A stretch of 64,000 bases of DNA, taken from positions 2,170,001-2,234,000 of the forward strand of contig CM073196.1 in the NCBI GenBank assembly GCA_037042915.1. Reading direction: 5' to 3'. Below the pieces are notes generated by a model. The model searched no databases, was not told the origin of the DNA, and was given only the letters and a program-made list of their open reading frames with translations. A program made the translations under genes and the position numbers. This stretch comes from Auricularia sp. M13 (lineage: Eukaryota > Basidiomycota > Agaricomycetes > Auriculariales > Auriculariaceae). Shown piece by piece: positions 23,357 to 34,524 of the stretch; the stretch's first letter is position 1, and each line of letters opens with the position of its first letter.

Positions 23357-25244
23357 ATGTTGGCACGGAGCTCGCTGTCGCATCTCAGTCGCATGGCGCG
23401 CAGAAGGACCGTCGAGAGAGTTACCATGCTCTCTAACCATCTGGCCACCGCTGCTGGTCCTGGCCCCGTGGCGTCTGCAACAGCACCGAGCGATGTGCGT
23501 GCTCGCCATGCCGTAGTCCACTGCTCAACGTATAACGTAGCCGCCAGTCATTTTTGAGAACGATCGCTCGACGCGCACCTATATCCTCAACCGGCCAAAG
23601 CTGAATCCGTTGGACCTCGAGATGATTGAGCTTCTTACTGCGAAGCTTAAAGTGCGTTCTATTCGCGAGACACGTTTTCTACTACCTTAACACTCGTTCA
23701 AGGAATGGAATAATGCGAGCTTGTGCCAAATGATCATAGGCCGTGGCAGCGGCAGAGCATTTTGCGCTGGTGGAAATGTTCGAGGCATGTTTTATCTTTG
23801 ACTGTGACAATAACTTCGCTTACGACTACCGCAGACATCGTTGCTTATGCGCAGGACCCCGAGACTCGTCCTAAAGCAATTGAATTCTTCAGGAAAGAGT
23901 GCGTACTTGCGTCATGTTACCGTCAACTTGCTGCTCACCTGTCTCAGATTTCAATTGGACTGGTTGACAGCTACATTGAAAAAGCCTTATATCGCGATAT
24001 TGGATGGAATAACGAGTTCGTCCACCAATTCTGGGTTTTAGGCCATCTCATGAGAGTTTCTAGTGGGCGGAGGTGCTGGTCTTAGCATGAATGCGACTTT
24101 CCGTGTCGCCACGGAAAAGACAATATTCGCTATGCCCGAAACCAAGATTGGTATGTATTTTTGCGTTGTATGATGGCCTTCTGTCAACATGTCTCAGGTT
24201 ATGCACCGGATGTCGGGGCAAGCTACTTTTTATCCCGTCTCGATGGCGAGTTGGGCACCTACCTAGCATTGACTGGCAACACGCTGAGCGCACGGGATGT
24301 ATTGTGAGTCATTTGGGCACTATCCATGGCTGCTGCCAACCATACCCCAGCAAATTTGGTATCGCAACCCACTACATCCCTTCTCGACGTGTCCCCGAGC
24401 TTCTTCAGCGACTGGCGTCGTTGGAAGATGTCAAATTGCCCACTATCAATGCGACGATAGAAGAGTTCTATCAGGAACCTCACAACGACGAACCACCGAC
24501 TGTTATAAAGGGCGACCTTCGCGTTGCCCTCGACCGGGCCTTTAGCTATGACAGTGTCGACCAGATTGTTGCGGAACTCCAGCGCATTGAATCTGTCGGA
24601 GGCGTTGTCGGTGAATGGGCTAAGACGACGCTCTACGACCTGCACATGCGCAGTCCGACGAGTCTGCGCGTCGCACTGGAGGCGATTCGGCGAGGACGCA
24701 TGATGCCCGCTCTGTACCAAGCGCTGTCCATGGAATTCTGGATTGCGGCAGCGTACTGCGTAAAGCTCCCAATTGAAGCTGCTAGAATTTGTCTGATTTC
24801 GCTCTGCAGAATGGCGCAAGCCCTGACTTTGTGACCGGAATCACCTCCAAACTTATCGAACGAGTGCCGGATGACGTCCGTTTCGACTGGAAACCTCCAA
24901 CTCTCGCAGAAGTCGACGAGAACGCCGTGATCGACAACTTCTTCAAGCCCTCCTCGCTGTTCTTACAGGATCGCCCAATGTTGAACCTCGAAGTTCCCGA
25001 GACGGAAGAGCCTCCTCCATCCTTTTTGCGCTTCTCGCTACCTTCCGAGCATTACATCGAGAGCGTCGTTCGCGGCACGAACTCTTCGAGTGGCCAGAAG
25101 GCCCACACAGCCGAAGAGGTTATTGCGTTTGTCGAGAAAACGTTCCAGTACAAACCGGGCACCCGTGAAAAAGTCCAGGAGATCATTGAACGCAAGTGCC
25201 GCGTCCTCGAAGATCCTGATAAGTTTGGCTGCCTAGGTCCGTGA
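23357..25244 (+). CDS. 3-hydroxyisobutyryl-CoA hydrolase, mitochondrial (Ehd3/HIBCH)
   Basis: Crotonase-fold enzyme of valine catabolism that releases 3-hydroxyisobutyrate from its CoA ester; yeast Ehd3 is also a mitoribosome-associated protein. The chosen start (23357) gives [17 protein letters not shown], a good mitochondrial presequence. Key blocks: [12 protein letters not shown], the oxyanion segment [24 protein letters not shown] (formed across an intron), and [20 protein letters not shown]. The C-terminal half ([31 protein letters not shown]) matches HIBCH rather than enoyl-CoA hydratase, and the length is near 490 residues. The intron at 23785-23834 is best read as GC-AG, completing the Asp codon of NVRD. 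Confidence 0.92.
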
Positions 25245-25336
25245 GTTTGAGCTGCACATTTCACACAAATTTACAATGCGAAAATTTTACAGGGTGGAAA
25301 TCGTAGAAATTTACACCAGTAGTGTTGTTCCGACTA

Positions 25337-27099
25337 CTAATATAGGAAGTCAATCCAGGATAGTTGGTGGGAGAAGACGCGATCTACGGTGAACCGATTT
25401 GCTTGATCCTTTGAAAGAATATGATCAAATGAAATTCTCTGCGCAGGCAAAAATCCCGGTCCTGCCAGCATGGACGAGCGTTTGGTTAAATGCATGCCAG
25501 TGCGCAACTGCATACCTCTATTTGCGTATTCAGCATAAAACACCGTTTCGTTGCGCGGATCCCTGGTAGCGCTGAGAAAGGTGGACTGCATCCAGGGCCA
25601 TTGCTTACGTTGCACCCCAAATGCTGAAGCCCTCGGGATTGACGGTCTTATCCATGAAGGTCTACCCGATCACAGGCATGATTAATCCTAGCAGATTATA
25701 GCTGCGTTCGTGGACTCACGTCCTCGTACACCACGCGGGATAAATTGTTCCATGGCCTGCCGAGACAGTGTTCCCCAGTAAGGTCGAGCGCGGGGTCTGC
25801 GTCGGGCGACCGAACGACCGAACAGCCCGAGAAATAGGCGCCAAACGTGTTCCCTACGTTCGTGTAGTTTGGTGCAGCATCGACATCGTCCGGTGTTCCC
25901 TTCCATCCCGTAGCGCACCCGGAACCCCTCGTGCCAATCATGGATCTCTCGAAGAAAGCCGTTCCAAACCTAACCTGCGTCAGTCGACTGAAGAAAAAGC
26001 TGACAATGTCATCCTGAGTTACCCGTAGATATAATCCGTTTTGCCAAAAATTTGAGATTTCCCGAAGTATGCACTTGCATTCTTTCCCACGAAAACGGTG
26101 TCTTGCCAGGACCTATACCGTCTGAGGAAAGATAGTCTTGGGTTTTGGCCTTGCACAAACCTGAAAGCACACCCATAGAAACTCGAGCGACTGAATCCAA
26201 GACTCAGGGCGAGTGCAGGTCCAATGGAAGCGTCTGAAAAGCAGGCACGCCTCTGAGAATTTGGCATGACGGCGGGTCTTTCACTCACTCCCCTGTAACT
26301 GCTGTGAGCCGGGACGACCATAAATTCTAAAGCAACCCGCTCACAGCTCGATTCTCGAAGTTGATGTTGTACGCGCGAAAGTCGGAGGTGCCGAACTCCT
26401 ACAAGCTATTTGAGCGCGTGCAGCAAACTACAGCATAAATAGACACGTTTGGAATTGGCCGAGGAGTTGCACCAAAGTAACCTTGCCCGGTCCACGCAGC
26501 GTACTAAGAGATTTAAACAGCGGTCAGTTGCCGGCGTTCGCCCTGTAGAGCGCGCGAAGAATTCACCTTGTTTGGAGCTACAGTCAGCACTGCGCTGTCC
26601 GCATTATCCTGAATATCTGTCTGCTGCGTGCTTTGGTTGACGAATAGGGTGTTGAACACAGTGACAAGGTTGCTCGAGACTGAGACGGCGACTGCGTGAG
26701 TAAAGCTTTGCGAGCACCGTGCAACTAACAGTCGGCTGGATGCGGGGTGGTTGTCGCACCAAGGAGTGTAGTGGGACCTTTGCGAGACACGTTTACTGAT
26801 TCATGATATGTTCCTGGGTCGATGAGGATCCAGTGCGGAGAGGCATCATTCGGTAAGGATTCCACTGCGGCCTGAATGGTGCGAAAATGCGCTCTTTCAT
26901 TGCTCTGCGACACGAAGAGTGTTCCTGGTATACTGTTAGTGAAAGATCCTAGCGTTCGCCGAATATTACCAGGTGGACAGTTAAGAGTGGGCACAACCTG
27001 CTTGAGACTGCCACCGAAGAACTGACAGGCCCCGTAGATGGCAGTTGAGAACGCTTCCACGCTCATCCACAACGTCAAAAAGCAGATAGTCAGCCGCAT
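25337..27099 (-). CDS. Secreted pectinesterase, CE8
   Basis: Removes methyl esters from pectin. The N-terminus MRLTICFLTLWMSVEAFSTA looks like a signal peptide. Conserved blocks in order: TIQAAVESLPND, LIDPGTYHESVNV, NLVTVFNTLFVNQST, DFRAYNINFENRA, SWQDTVFVGKNASAYF, KTDYIYG, and CLGRPWNNLSRVVYED with the active-site region GRPW. After an intron come TFMDKTVNPEGFSIWG and NETVFYAEYANRGPG. The catalytic Asp residues fall in the QDTV and DYIYG motifs. About nine exons; no carbohydrate-binding module is seen. It lies head-to-tail upstream of nothing related, next to NFS1. Confidence 0.9.
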
Positions 27100-27355
27100 T
27101 TCGAGCTGCGTTGGTGCCCCCTCGGAACTTCAGCCCTTTTAAGCCGTTTCACAAGTTAGCCAGCGTGACCCATTGTCATTTCAGCAATGGTGCCGACGGC
27201 CCGGCCCCATACAGAGAAGCCACATCCACGAGACGAAGCACGATCAAGCAGACGGTGTGTTCCATTTATGGTGCCAGTGTGTGATGTTACAAGTTGAGGG
27301 CAATAAGATGCGACGACGAAGCAGTATGTGCACGAACAGACGCAAGCGCGAGGTT

Positions 27356-29340
27356 TTAGTGCTGGGACTGAGACCAGTCGATAGTGCTGATGTCGATGCC
27401 TTCCTGGACCATTTCCCAGAGCGGGCTATACAGAAGGTCAGTGGAACATAGTAAGCACAACAATTGGGCGAACCTCATTTCGCGAAGGCGATTTACAACA
27501 GCTACAATTCGCTCAACGACGAAATCCACCTCAGCTTCGGTCGTAAAACGCCCCATTCCGAACCTAAGCGAGGAGTGTGCCATATCTTCGGCGGCGCCTG
27601 CAATGCGATGAGCGAGGATGTCTTGATTCGAGGATATAGCGCTTACCGAGCGCCCGAAGAACATATGAAGGCTCTAGAGATGCAGAAGTACAAGCACTTC
27701 CGGATGAGAGCGCAACATCCTTCAGGGCCATCAAAAGACTCTCGCCCTGAGAAATATTAACAAGGCGGAAGAGGTCCGAACGAAGTATATACCTCAACGT
27801 ATGCAAAGCTGAGGTTGACACAACCAGGGTAACCATTCGGGTCACCATTGCGGACGACATGGTCGACCTTAGCGCTGATTCCGTCGATGAGCCGGCGGGA
27901 AAGCGCAGAAATGTGCTCGTAATCGGCCTGCATATCATGTGAGCAGGCGAACAAGATGAACGGACGACTGTGAAGATCAGTGCCCCTGCACGTTGAATCC
28001 TTGCAGGGCTAGTCGGGCCAAGGGCTTATATGAGCTTAGGCCGCAAGCTACCCCGCTCTCGGAAGGACAAAAAGTCCGCGCGCGTAATTTCCATCCCAGA
28101 AGGAATGCGAGATAACACTCACCGCCATCTCCTGACGGGCAAGGCGACATGCCTCTCCCATACCCACAACCAATACGCTCGGAAGTGTACCGCTCCGCAA
28201 TCCACGCTCTTGTCCACCACCGCTGAGAATCGGCTCCAGGCGAACCCGAGGTCGGCGGCGCACATACGCCGCGCCAACGCCCTTCGGGCCATATATCTTG
28301 TGCCCCGACATGCTCATCAAATCGATGTTCATCTCGTTCACGTCGAGCGGTATCTTCCCAAGAGCTTGTGCAGCATCTGTGTGGAAGTACACACCGCGAT
28401 GCTTGCGCACAATGGCTCCAATTTCGCGCAATGGCTGGATGACACCTGTTTCGTTGTTGACCGCCATGATAGAAACCAGCGACGTATCTGGCCGTATGGC
28501 GTTTTCAAGTTCGTCGAGCGAGATAAGGCCATTCGTTTGCACCGGTAGGTACGTGATGTCGAAACCCTCCTCGGACAGCTTTCTGCACGAATCAAGCACG
28601 CATTTATGTTCCTACCCATCATATGAGCCTTTGACTACTTCCTATGCCAATGGAAGGAACATACTGTCTGTGTCGTGATGATATGCTTCTTTTTGTCGCG
28701 GTAAAATCTCGCGACACCCTTTATGGCCATGTTGTTGGTTTCAGTTGCCCCAGACGTGAAGATAATGTCTTTTGCGTCAGCGCCAATGAGATCCGCAACA
28801 TGCTTGTGTCGGCATGAGTATAGACCAAAATCCCGATCGAGGATATTACCTGACGAGCGTCATCGACTCCCTTTTCGGCCTCCCAACCATACGCGTGTGT
28901 CCGGCTGTGGGGGTTGCCGTACTGGTCGGTATAGTATGGCAACATTGCGTCGAGCACACGAGGATCCACAGGTGTCGTTGCCTATGCGTACGTGTTAAAT
29001 CCATATAAAAATGAGCAAATTGTCCGTTCACTCTTACCTGCATATCGAGGTAGATGGGCTGCGGTTTGCCTGGTTGCAGTTGCTTAGGAATGTCAATCCT
29101 GAAACCAAGCATGTCTGCAACTCTGTGAGTCTTGACCATGCCATTGCAACGACGCCTACCGGATCTTGGAGTGAGCAAGCCGTGTGGCAGACCATTGCGA
29201 CCAAACGGCAGGTCAACAATGTTCGCTCTGTCTGTCGACGACGTAGATACAAGCCGCCGGCGACCCAGGCATATAGCGCTGCTGGACGCGACTTTCGTCG
29301 AGCTGCGAGAGAGCGTATGCGAGACTCTGCGTGAAAGCAT
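27356..29340 (-). CDS. NFS1: Mitochondrial cysteine desulfurase Nfs1
   Basis: PLP enzyme that supplies sulfur for Fe-S cluster assembly and tRNA thiolation. The start at 29340 gives [20 protein letters not shown], a mitochondrial presequence. Further blocks: [55 protein letters not shown], the PLP-lysine motif [28 protein letters not shown], and the mobile loop with catalytic Cys ([20 protein letters not shown]). The C-terminus [20 protein letters not shown] is the frataxin/Isu-contacting tail typical of Nfs1. The gene appears intact, with roughly seven exons. Confidence 0.95.
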
Positions 29341-30078
29341 TTGTCAAGAGAAGAATCCGCAAATACGATTTTAGACACCGCTGCGGAGCCTCTCCTTCTA
29401 ATCTCGGACGCTGGGCCGACGACGCGCACTCCTCGGCCTGAGCTCTTTGTCCTTAGTAACTCCTGCTTGCCCATGGTGGATTCTTTGCGCCATTGATGAT
29501 GTCGGCGCTCGGCATCCTGAACCTTGCTCTTCGACCCAGCTCGTTCGAGAGCTACTTCATGAAATCCCAACGGTAGGCTTTCATACCTTGACCAAAATAC
29601 GCAATTCTGCGCCGAGAAAGCCACTGCGACTGAGCCGTTCCACCCCATGTGTCTTTGGTGGTTGTGGACCTCTGAATCGAACGAACTCTTGGTTGATTAT
29701 CTGATCATCATTTGGCGCCGGCTCTTCGAGATTATCATACCTTGATCATACTATTATAACTTAAGTTTCTTTTGAGCCTTTCAAACCACCAGCCCGTAGG
29801 TATTATACTGCGAAGAAACACAGCTCTTCTATACAACAGACCGCCGGAGATCGAACAGATTTTCAAGTCGCCTTGTCCCCCGGCTTCCCTTGACCCCGCG
29901 TCTTGACACTGTGAATAGCTAGTATGGAGCGGGTTATAAATCTGAATCATCATCCTACTCCTCGCCATTTTCAGACGAAGCAGCCCAGTGCTTGATGGGA
30001 CATCATTCTTTCATGGCATGTATTATTCCGAACCTTCAGTCTTAATGAAGTACACATGTGTTACAGCCAGCCAACGAT
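29341..30078. other. Intergenic spacer, 0.74 kb
   Basis: Upstream region of NFS1 and 3' region of the GH6 gene. Only out-of-frame short open frames are present; no RNA gene could be folded by eye. Confidence 0.5.
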
Positions 30079-31580
30079 TTACAGGGCCGGGCTCGCGTTC
30101 TGCACGAGGCTCACAAAGTAATCCTGGAACCATGTGCCAGCCTCCGGGGCGGGCTGGGCGGCGTCGGAAAGACCGCAGTGGAAGTCGTAGCGGGTCGCCG
30201 ACGTGTTGGAGGTACCGTCGCACTCGCCACCGGGCTTAACCCAAACGATGGCGTCGACGAGTGAGCTGCCGGTGTTGGTCGTCGGGCGCGTGCCGAAGCC
30301 GGCGTTCTTGACGTTGCACCAGTCTCCCCACTGGTCGCGGATGCCCTGGCGACCTGCGCGGCCCTGGTCGACGATGAAGTGAGCGGGGAAGCCGCTCTGC
30401 TGCAGCAACGGCGCGAGCGCGTTGATGTAGTGGATCTCGTCGAAGTTAGGGTTTCCCTGGGTGATCTTGGTGTCGGCGCTCGCAGCCTGGAGGGCGTTGT
30501 AGTTGGCGACGTTGGTGGCGAGACCGCGGACAGCCGCAGGCTTGCCGGCCTGTTGGTAGAGCTGGCCAAAGAGCGTCGCGGCGGGCTGGAGGTTCGCGGG
30601 CCAGCCTAGCCAGCCAGCGTGGCCAGCGTCGAGGTACAGGAAGACGTTGGGCAAGTTGAGCTGCTGGAGGGCGTAGATCGCCGAGGCCTTGTAGTCCGAC
30701 GCCGCGTTCGCGCACTTCTGGACGTTCATGTTCGTAACCAGGTTGGCAAGCGAGTCGGGCTCGTAGACAGCGACGACGCGGACATCCGGGAAGGCCATGA
30801 TAGCATCGCGAATACCGTCAATGTAGGTCTTGTACTGGGCGGCACCGCCGTTGGCGTAGGTGAACTCGCCGTTGGAAGCGGCAGCGGCACAGTCACGGTC
30901 GGGCAGGTCATAGACGACAATCTGAACGAGCTGCTTGCCACCCTGGGCCGAGGCGTCCGCAAGGTACGTCTTCAAGGTCGGAACCTTGGCCAAGACATCG
31001 AACCAGGTGAATGTCGGGACCTGGATCAGAACCGCTTAGGATTAACACTGGCAGATGTGATTAGGTGTGGCACAAACCTGAGCGATCTTCAGGGCCTTCG
31101 CCTTCGTCGCAGCGTCGGTGATCTGGGCAGCAGCGGCACTGACTTCGCTGGCGTAGAATGGCGTAAGCCACAGCTGCATTGCAATGAGTTAGCAGCAATC
31201 TCATGGACACAAAAGCCTCACGTTGAAACCATCAGCGTACGGGTTGCCAGCGGCCGGGACAGTCGTGCCAGTGGGCTGGGTGGCGGTCGACGTCGGGGTC
31301 GTCGGGTTCGAGGCAGTGGAGCTTGGTGCGGTGGGCGTGCTGCTGGACGGTGCAGCTGCGCCGGGAATGCACTGCGAGTAGTAGTCGTTCTGCTTCGTGC
31401 AAGTAGAGCCGGAAACGCAAGTCGTGGCGCCTGGCAGCTCATTAGCTGGCTTGAACTGGCATGAGTGTGAAAACTGTGCATACCAGACCAGCCAATTCCA
31501 CCGCACTGTGCCCAGACGGGTTGTTGGGCAAAAGCAACTGGGGCAGCCGCGAGGACGGCAGAGAGCGCGATGTACTTCAT
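30079..31580 (-). CDS. Cellobiohydrolase II, GH6 with N-terminal CBM1
   Basis: Secreted exo-cellulase that releases cellobiose from the non-reducing ends of cellulose. Signal peptide MKYIALSAVLAAAPVAFA, then CBM1 (PVWAQCGGIGWSG joined across an intron to ATTCVSGSTCTKQNDYYSQC), a Ser/Thr/Pro linker (about 31.28-31.35 kb), and the GH6 domain. Catalytic motifs are VVYDLPDRDCAAAAS and VAVYEPDSLANLVTN, holding the two conserved Asp residues, with LYLDAGHAGWLGWP and IVDQGRAGRQG further on. Four exons, about 450 residues, the usual CBHII size. A TATA box and two Cre1-like sites lie upstream. Confidence 0.97.
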
Positions 31581-31646
31581 GACTAGAGGCCGGTGTGTGA
31601 TCCTGAGAGAGAACTCTGAAGACTTTGGAGCTGCACTTGACGACTC

Positions 31647-31652
31647 TTTATA
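31647..31652 (-). promoter_or_regulatory. TATA box of the GH6 gene
   Basis: TATAAA on the minus strand, about 70 bp before the GH6 start codon. The position fits a strongly transcribed fungal gene; no experimental support. Confidence 0.55.
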
Positions 31653-31735
31653 CTGCAGCAAGTCGTTGGAGACTGGATAGCAGTGGCAACACAGGGTGCA
31701 ATGGGCACGATACGCCGCGGTCTAACCGAGCAAAA

Positions 31736-31741
31736 GCGGGG
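31736..31741 (+). promoter_or_regulatory. Possible Cre1/CreA carbon-repressor site
   Basis: GCGGGG fits the SYGGRG consensus, about 155 bp upstream of the GH6 start. Short motifs of this kind occur often by chance. Confidence 0.35.
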
Positions 31742-31819
31742 GAGCCTGGGCACCGACATCCTACCGCCAGCAACGCAGGGGAGAGCCACGAGTCCGAAAA
31801 AAGGCCGAAGATGGCAGTC

Positions 31820-31825
31820 GTGGGG
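31820..31825 (+). promoter_or_regulatory. Possible second Cre1/CreA site
   Basis: GTGGGG fits SYGGRG, about 240 bp upstream of the GH6 start. Paired sites are common in cellulase promoters, but this is inference. Confidence 0.3.
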
Positions 31826-32466
31826 AGATGAGAGCATTCGATGAGACCAGATGACCAGTGCGTTACCACGTAGCACTCGAGGCTCTTTCTCGGAATCTCC
31901 TGACAGGCGCTGCCATCGGCGGGCACAACTTCTAAGCAGCTAAAAAATGCACCACCATACATGGCCTCACTAGAGGCCACCGCGTCGACAGCATTGCCCG
32001 AGGTCTGCCCAGAGCGTGCTCTACCAGTAGTTGTTATTGACCAGCATGTGTAAGCGGTAGGGGCTTCCAGAGCACAGTGGATCGCGTCATATGAGCATGA
32101 GACGTATGCGCACGAAAAGCACCCAGGCTTGTAGGTTGGCTGTTGAACGTTGAGCACCGAGAACCACGTGAAGTGCGCCGTTAAAGATAGCCGTTCGTGC
32201 AAGCCGCCATTGGATATCATCATCGTGCATGTGCACGTGGTACAGGTTCCGATGAAGCTCGATGCATCTAAACCATGACAATTTCTTAAAGCGCTGAATA
32301 CCACTGCGGGGAAACTGGACTCGCGAACGAAAGGGAAGAGCGACGACTTGCTTCCGATGCGCTTTTCCGGGTTTCCCCTGATGGTAGATATGTGATGTAA
32401 CCAGGATGTAACACAAAACTTGAAGCTTGAATAGTGGAGAGCAGGACAACACGAGGGATGGAATAT
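31826..32466. other. GH6 upstream region, no gene
   Basis: Presumed distal promoter of the GH6 gene and 3' flank of the NECAP-like gene. A 218-residue open frame on the minus strand (31648-32304) has no recognisable domain and overlaps the TATA box. Confidence 0.5.
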
Positions 32467-33366
32467 TTATCTCCGCCTGGGCGCCGATGGAGGGGGCGGT
32501 AGCAAGGGTATTCCACCCCCGCCAGTAGTTCCAGCACCACCTAGGAGATCGCTAGCCGTTGACTTGCTCGCTATAGGAAGGCCAGGCGTCTTGCCGGGGA
32601 TGCGAACTGAGAAGGTTTGTCCTTCCTTCAGGGTGAAGTCCTTCGCCACACCGCCGGGGATGTGTGGGGAAGGACCCGTCACTTCCTTCTCCGCGGGAGT
32701 GTTCAGTCTCGCCTGACGCCTAGAGAATGGCATGAGACCAACACATGTGGTGTGCACAGCTCGCTGGAGACTTACTTGTCATAGTCTTGTAGTGCCACGT
32801 CTGAACACGGTCAGCAAGCGGTGGACGACTTTGCACGTGACGCACTAAAGTCGAACGCGTCAGGACGCTCAGCGAATCCAAGGCCAATATAGGCCTTTCG
32901 GCCGTTGTCCTCCACACGCAGAACGAAGTATCGGGACGAGTCGAGGACGGCCTCGACGCTACGGTTCGTGACAGAGTACGGTGCCTGGGCAAAGACTGCG
33001 ATCCTTGAGATACATTGGCTGCTTTATGCAGATCGGGCAAGCCAACATACCAGCGCCTGGAGATACAGACGGGTCAGCGATGCAGCGAACAATACGGGTG
33101 GCTCACCGGTCGTTGCATCTTCCAGCTGGATGGTGACGCCCTTGGAAAGCTCGATTACCCTGAGGCGGCCCTTCCACAGCGGGGCCGCGAGATCGCCCCA
33201 TTCTTGGGCCTTGTAGCCCTCGTTCTTGGTGCGAGGAGGAATCTTGTAGACTGCATTGGGCGAGCGTTGAGTGCTGTGGGCTGGGACTGTTACGCAGAGA
33301 CGGACCAGAGACCTCCCTGCACATGTAGATGATGGACTCTATCTCCGTCTCACCCGACAAGTCCAT
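32467..33366 (-). CDS. NECAP-like adaptin-ear-binding endocytic protein
   Basis: Clathrin-coat accessory protein with a PH-like NECAP domain. The start MDLSGETEIESIIYMCREVS joins across an intron (donor GTCCGT) to VYKIPPRTKNEGYKAQEWGD, WKGRLRVIELSKG and VTIQLEDATTGE, then FAQAPYSVTNRSVEAVLDSSR, VEDNGRKAYIGLGFADR and DAFDFS. This order matches NECAP1/2. The C-terminal exon ends in a Gly/Pro-rich tail (GGIPLLPPPPSAPRRR). Tail motifs for AP-2 ear binding were not clearly seen. It shares a 72 bp divergent promoter with the CSN8-like gene. Confidence 0.85.
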
Positions 33367-33438
33367 GGCGGGCAAGAGTGCGGACGAGATGCAATGGTGT
33401 GAGAGTCGGCGCTGGCCGTGCCTTGCCTTCCAGTTCCC

Positions 33439-34373
33439 ATGTCCGGAGCACCGCCCACGCCCCCCGCCACCGAGCCGCCCGTCCAGCCAGCGCCGTCGGT
33501 CTATGTCACTGCGCTGGCCGATCTGCTCGGCCTCGTCCAGAACGGCGCCGTCGACCAGTTCATAACCGCTGCGGAGGACATTGATCTCGTACGCGTCGCC
33601 ACGCCACATTCCGAGCCGACGCGTTGATTGTCCTGCAGACTGGCCCCGAAACTGACCCAGCGCGCCTGCTGGTCACTGTGCCGCTCGCCCTCGGATATCT
33701 GGGCCGCGACGACGTGTAAGCAGAGGCTTTGTTCGTGGTTGCACGCGTGCTCAACGCGCCTGTCAAGACCGCCCGCCCGGTTTGCCTTGACGCGCCTACC
33801 TGAGCCATTTACGGCCACCCCTCTGGCGAAACATGCGTTCAACCTTGTTGCCTCGACTTCCCAGCGTAGTTATCCAAACGTATACGCGCGTGCACAGGTC
33901 CTCCGCGAATTCGTCACCGCAGGTTGCGGTTTCGGGTCCGCAGACCAGGACTTTGCCCAAATCGTCTCCCTCTTGCTCGACCGATTCATAGGTAAGCGAG
34001 CACAACGCAATATACATGCCCCTACTTACTGCTTTTCTTTGTGTTTGCTCAGAGGGCTTCCGGAAACGAGCCTTCGAACTCGTCTCAAAGTCCTACACGT
34101 CCATCCCTCTTAGCCTCGCTCAATCCTACCTTGGCCTTCCAGAAGACAAGCTTGTGTCAGATACAACGAGGGAAGGCTGGCAGTTTGCGGACGGCGTATT
34201 CACTCCGAAACGGGTGGCGGACCCGTCAACGACACAGACGTTCGGTTTGCACGAGCCCTCTTCGCCCATAGTTTGTACTCATTAATATGCTCACAGTTGC
34301 GCGGCCATCCAGCCTCAAGGCATTCGAGCAAGTGGTCAAGGCCGCCGCCCAGCTAGAGAGCTTCGCCTCGTAA
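33439..34373 (+). CDS. CSN8-like COP9 signalosome subunit (PCI-type, CSN8/PSMD8/EIF3K family)
   Basis: Starts MSGAPPTPPATEPPVQPAPS, then helical repeats: GPETDPARLLVTVPLALGYL, RDDVPPARFALTRLPEP (the D-D-x-P-x-A-R-x-x-x-x-R-x-P pattern of CSN8), SYPNVYARAQVL, and the winged-helix-like end SLAQSYLGLPEDKLV with REGWQFADGVFTPKR. Length is about 220 residues, right for CSN8, a subunit of the cullin deneddylase. Five exons with GT-AG introns. EIF3K or Rpn12 are alternatives in the same fold family; the R-x-P block and small size favour CSN8. Confidence 0.68.
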
Positions 34374-34524
34374 TCTGTATGCAGTTTAAGAAATTTGAAT
34401 CGAGTGTGGATCGTGCTATGATGGGATTGAAGTTCGAAAGAATAGTACATGGAAGCTCAATCGGTGTGAGACGGAAGGGCGAGTGAGATTCCAAATGCCA
34501 ACAAGCTGCCGGGAAAGACACATC

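Noticed and set aside
29034-29648. 204-residue open frame on the minus strand over the NFS1 5' part
   Set aside because: Overlaps the NFS1 first exons in another frame; no domain or splice support.
29640-29700. tRNA-like TTCGA-containing stretch
   Set aside because: Has a partial T-loop-like GTTCGATTC on the minus strand but no matching acceptor stem or anticodon arm could be drawn.
31648-32304. 218-residue open frame on the minus strand upstream of the GH6 gene
   Set aside because: Overlaps the GH6 TATA box, has no domain, and its composition is not coding-like.
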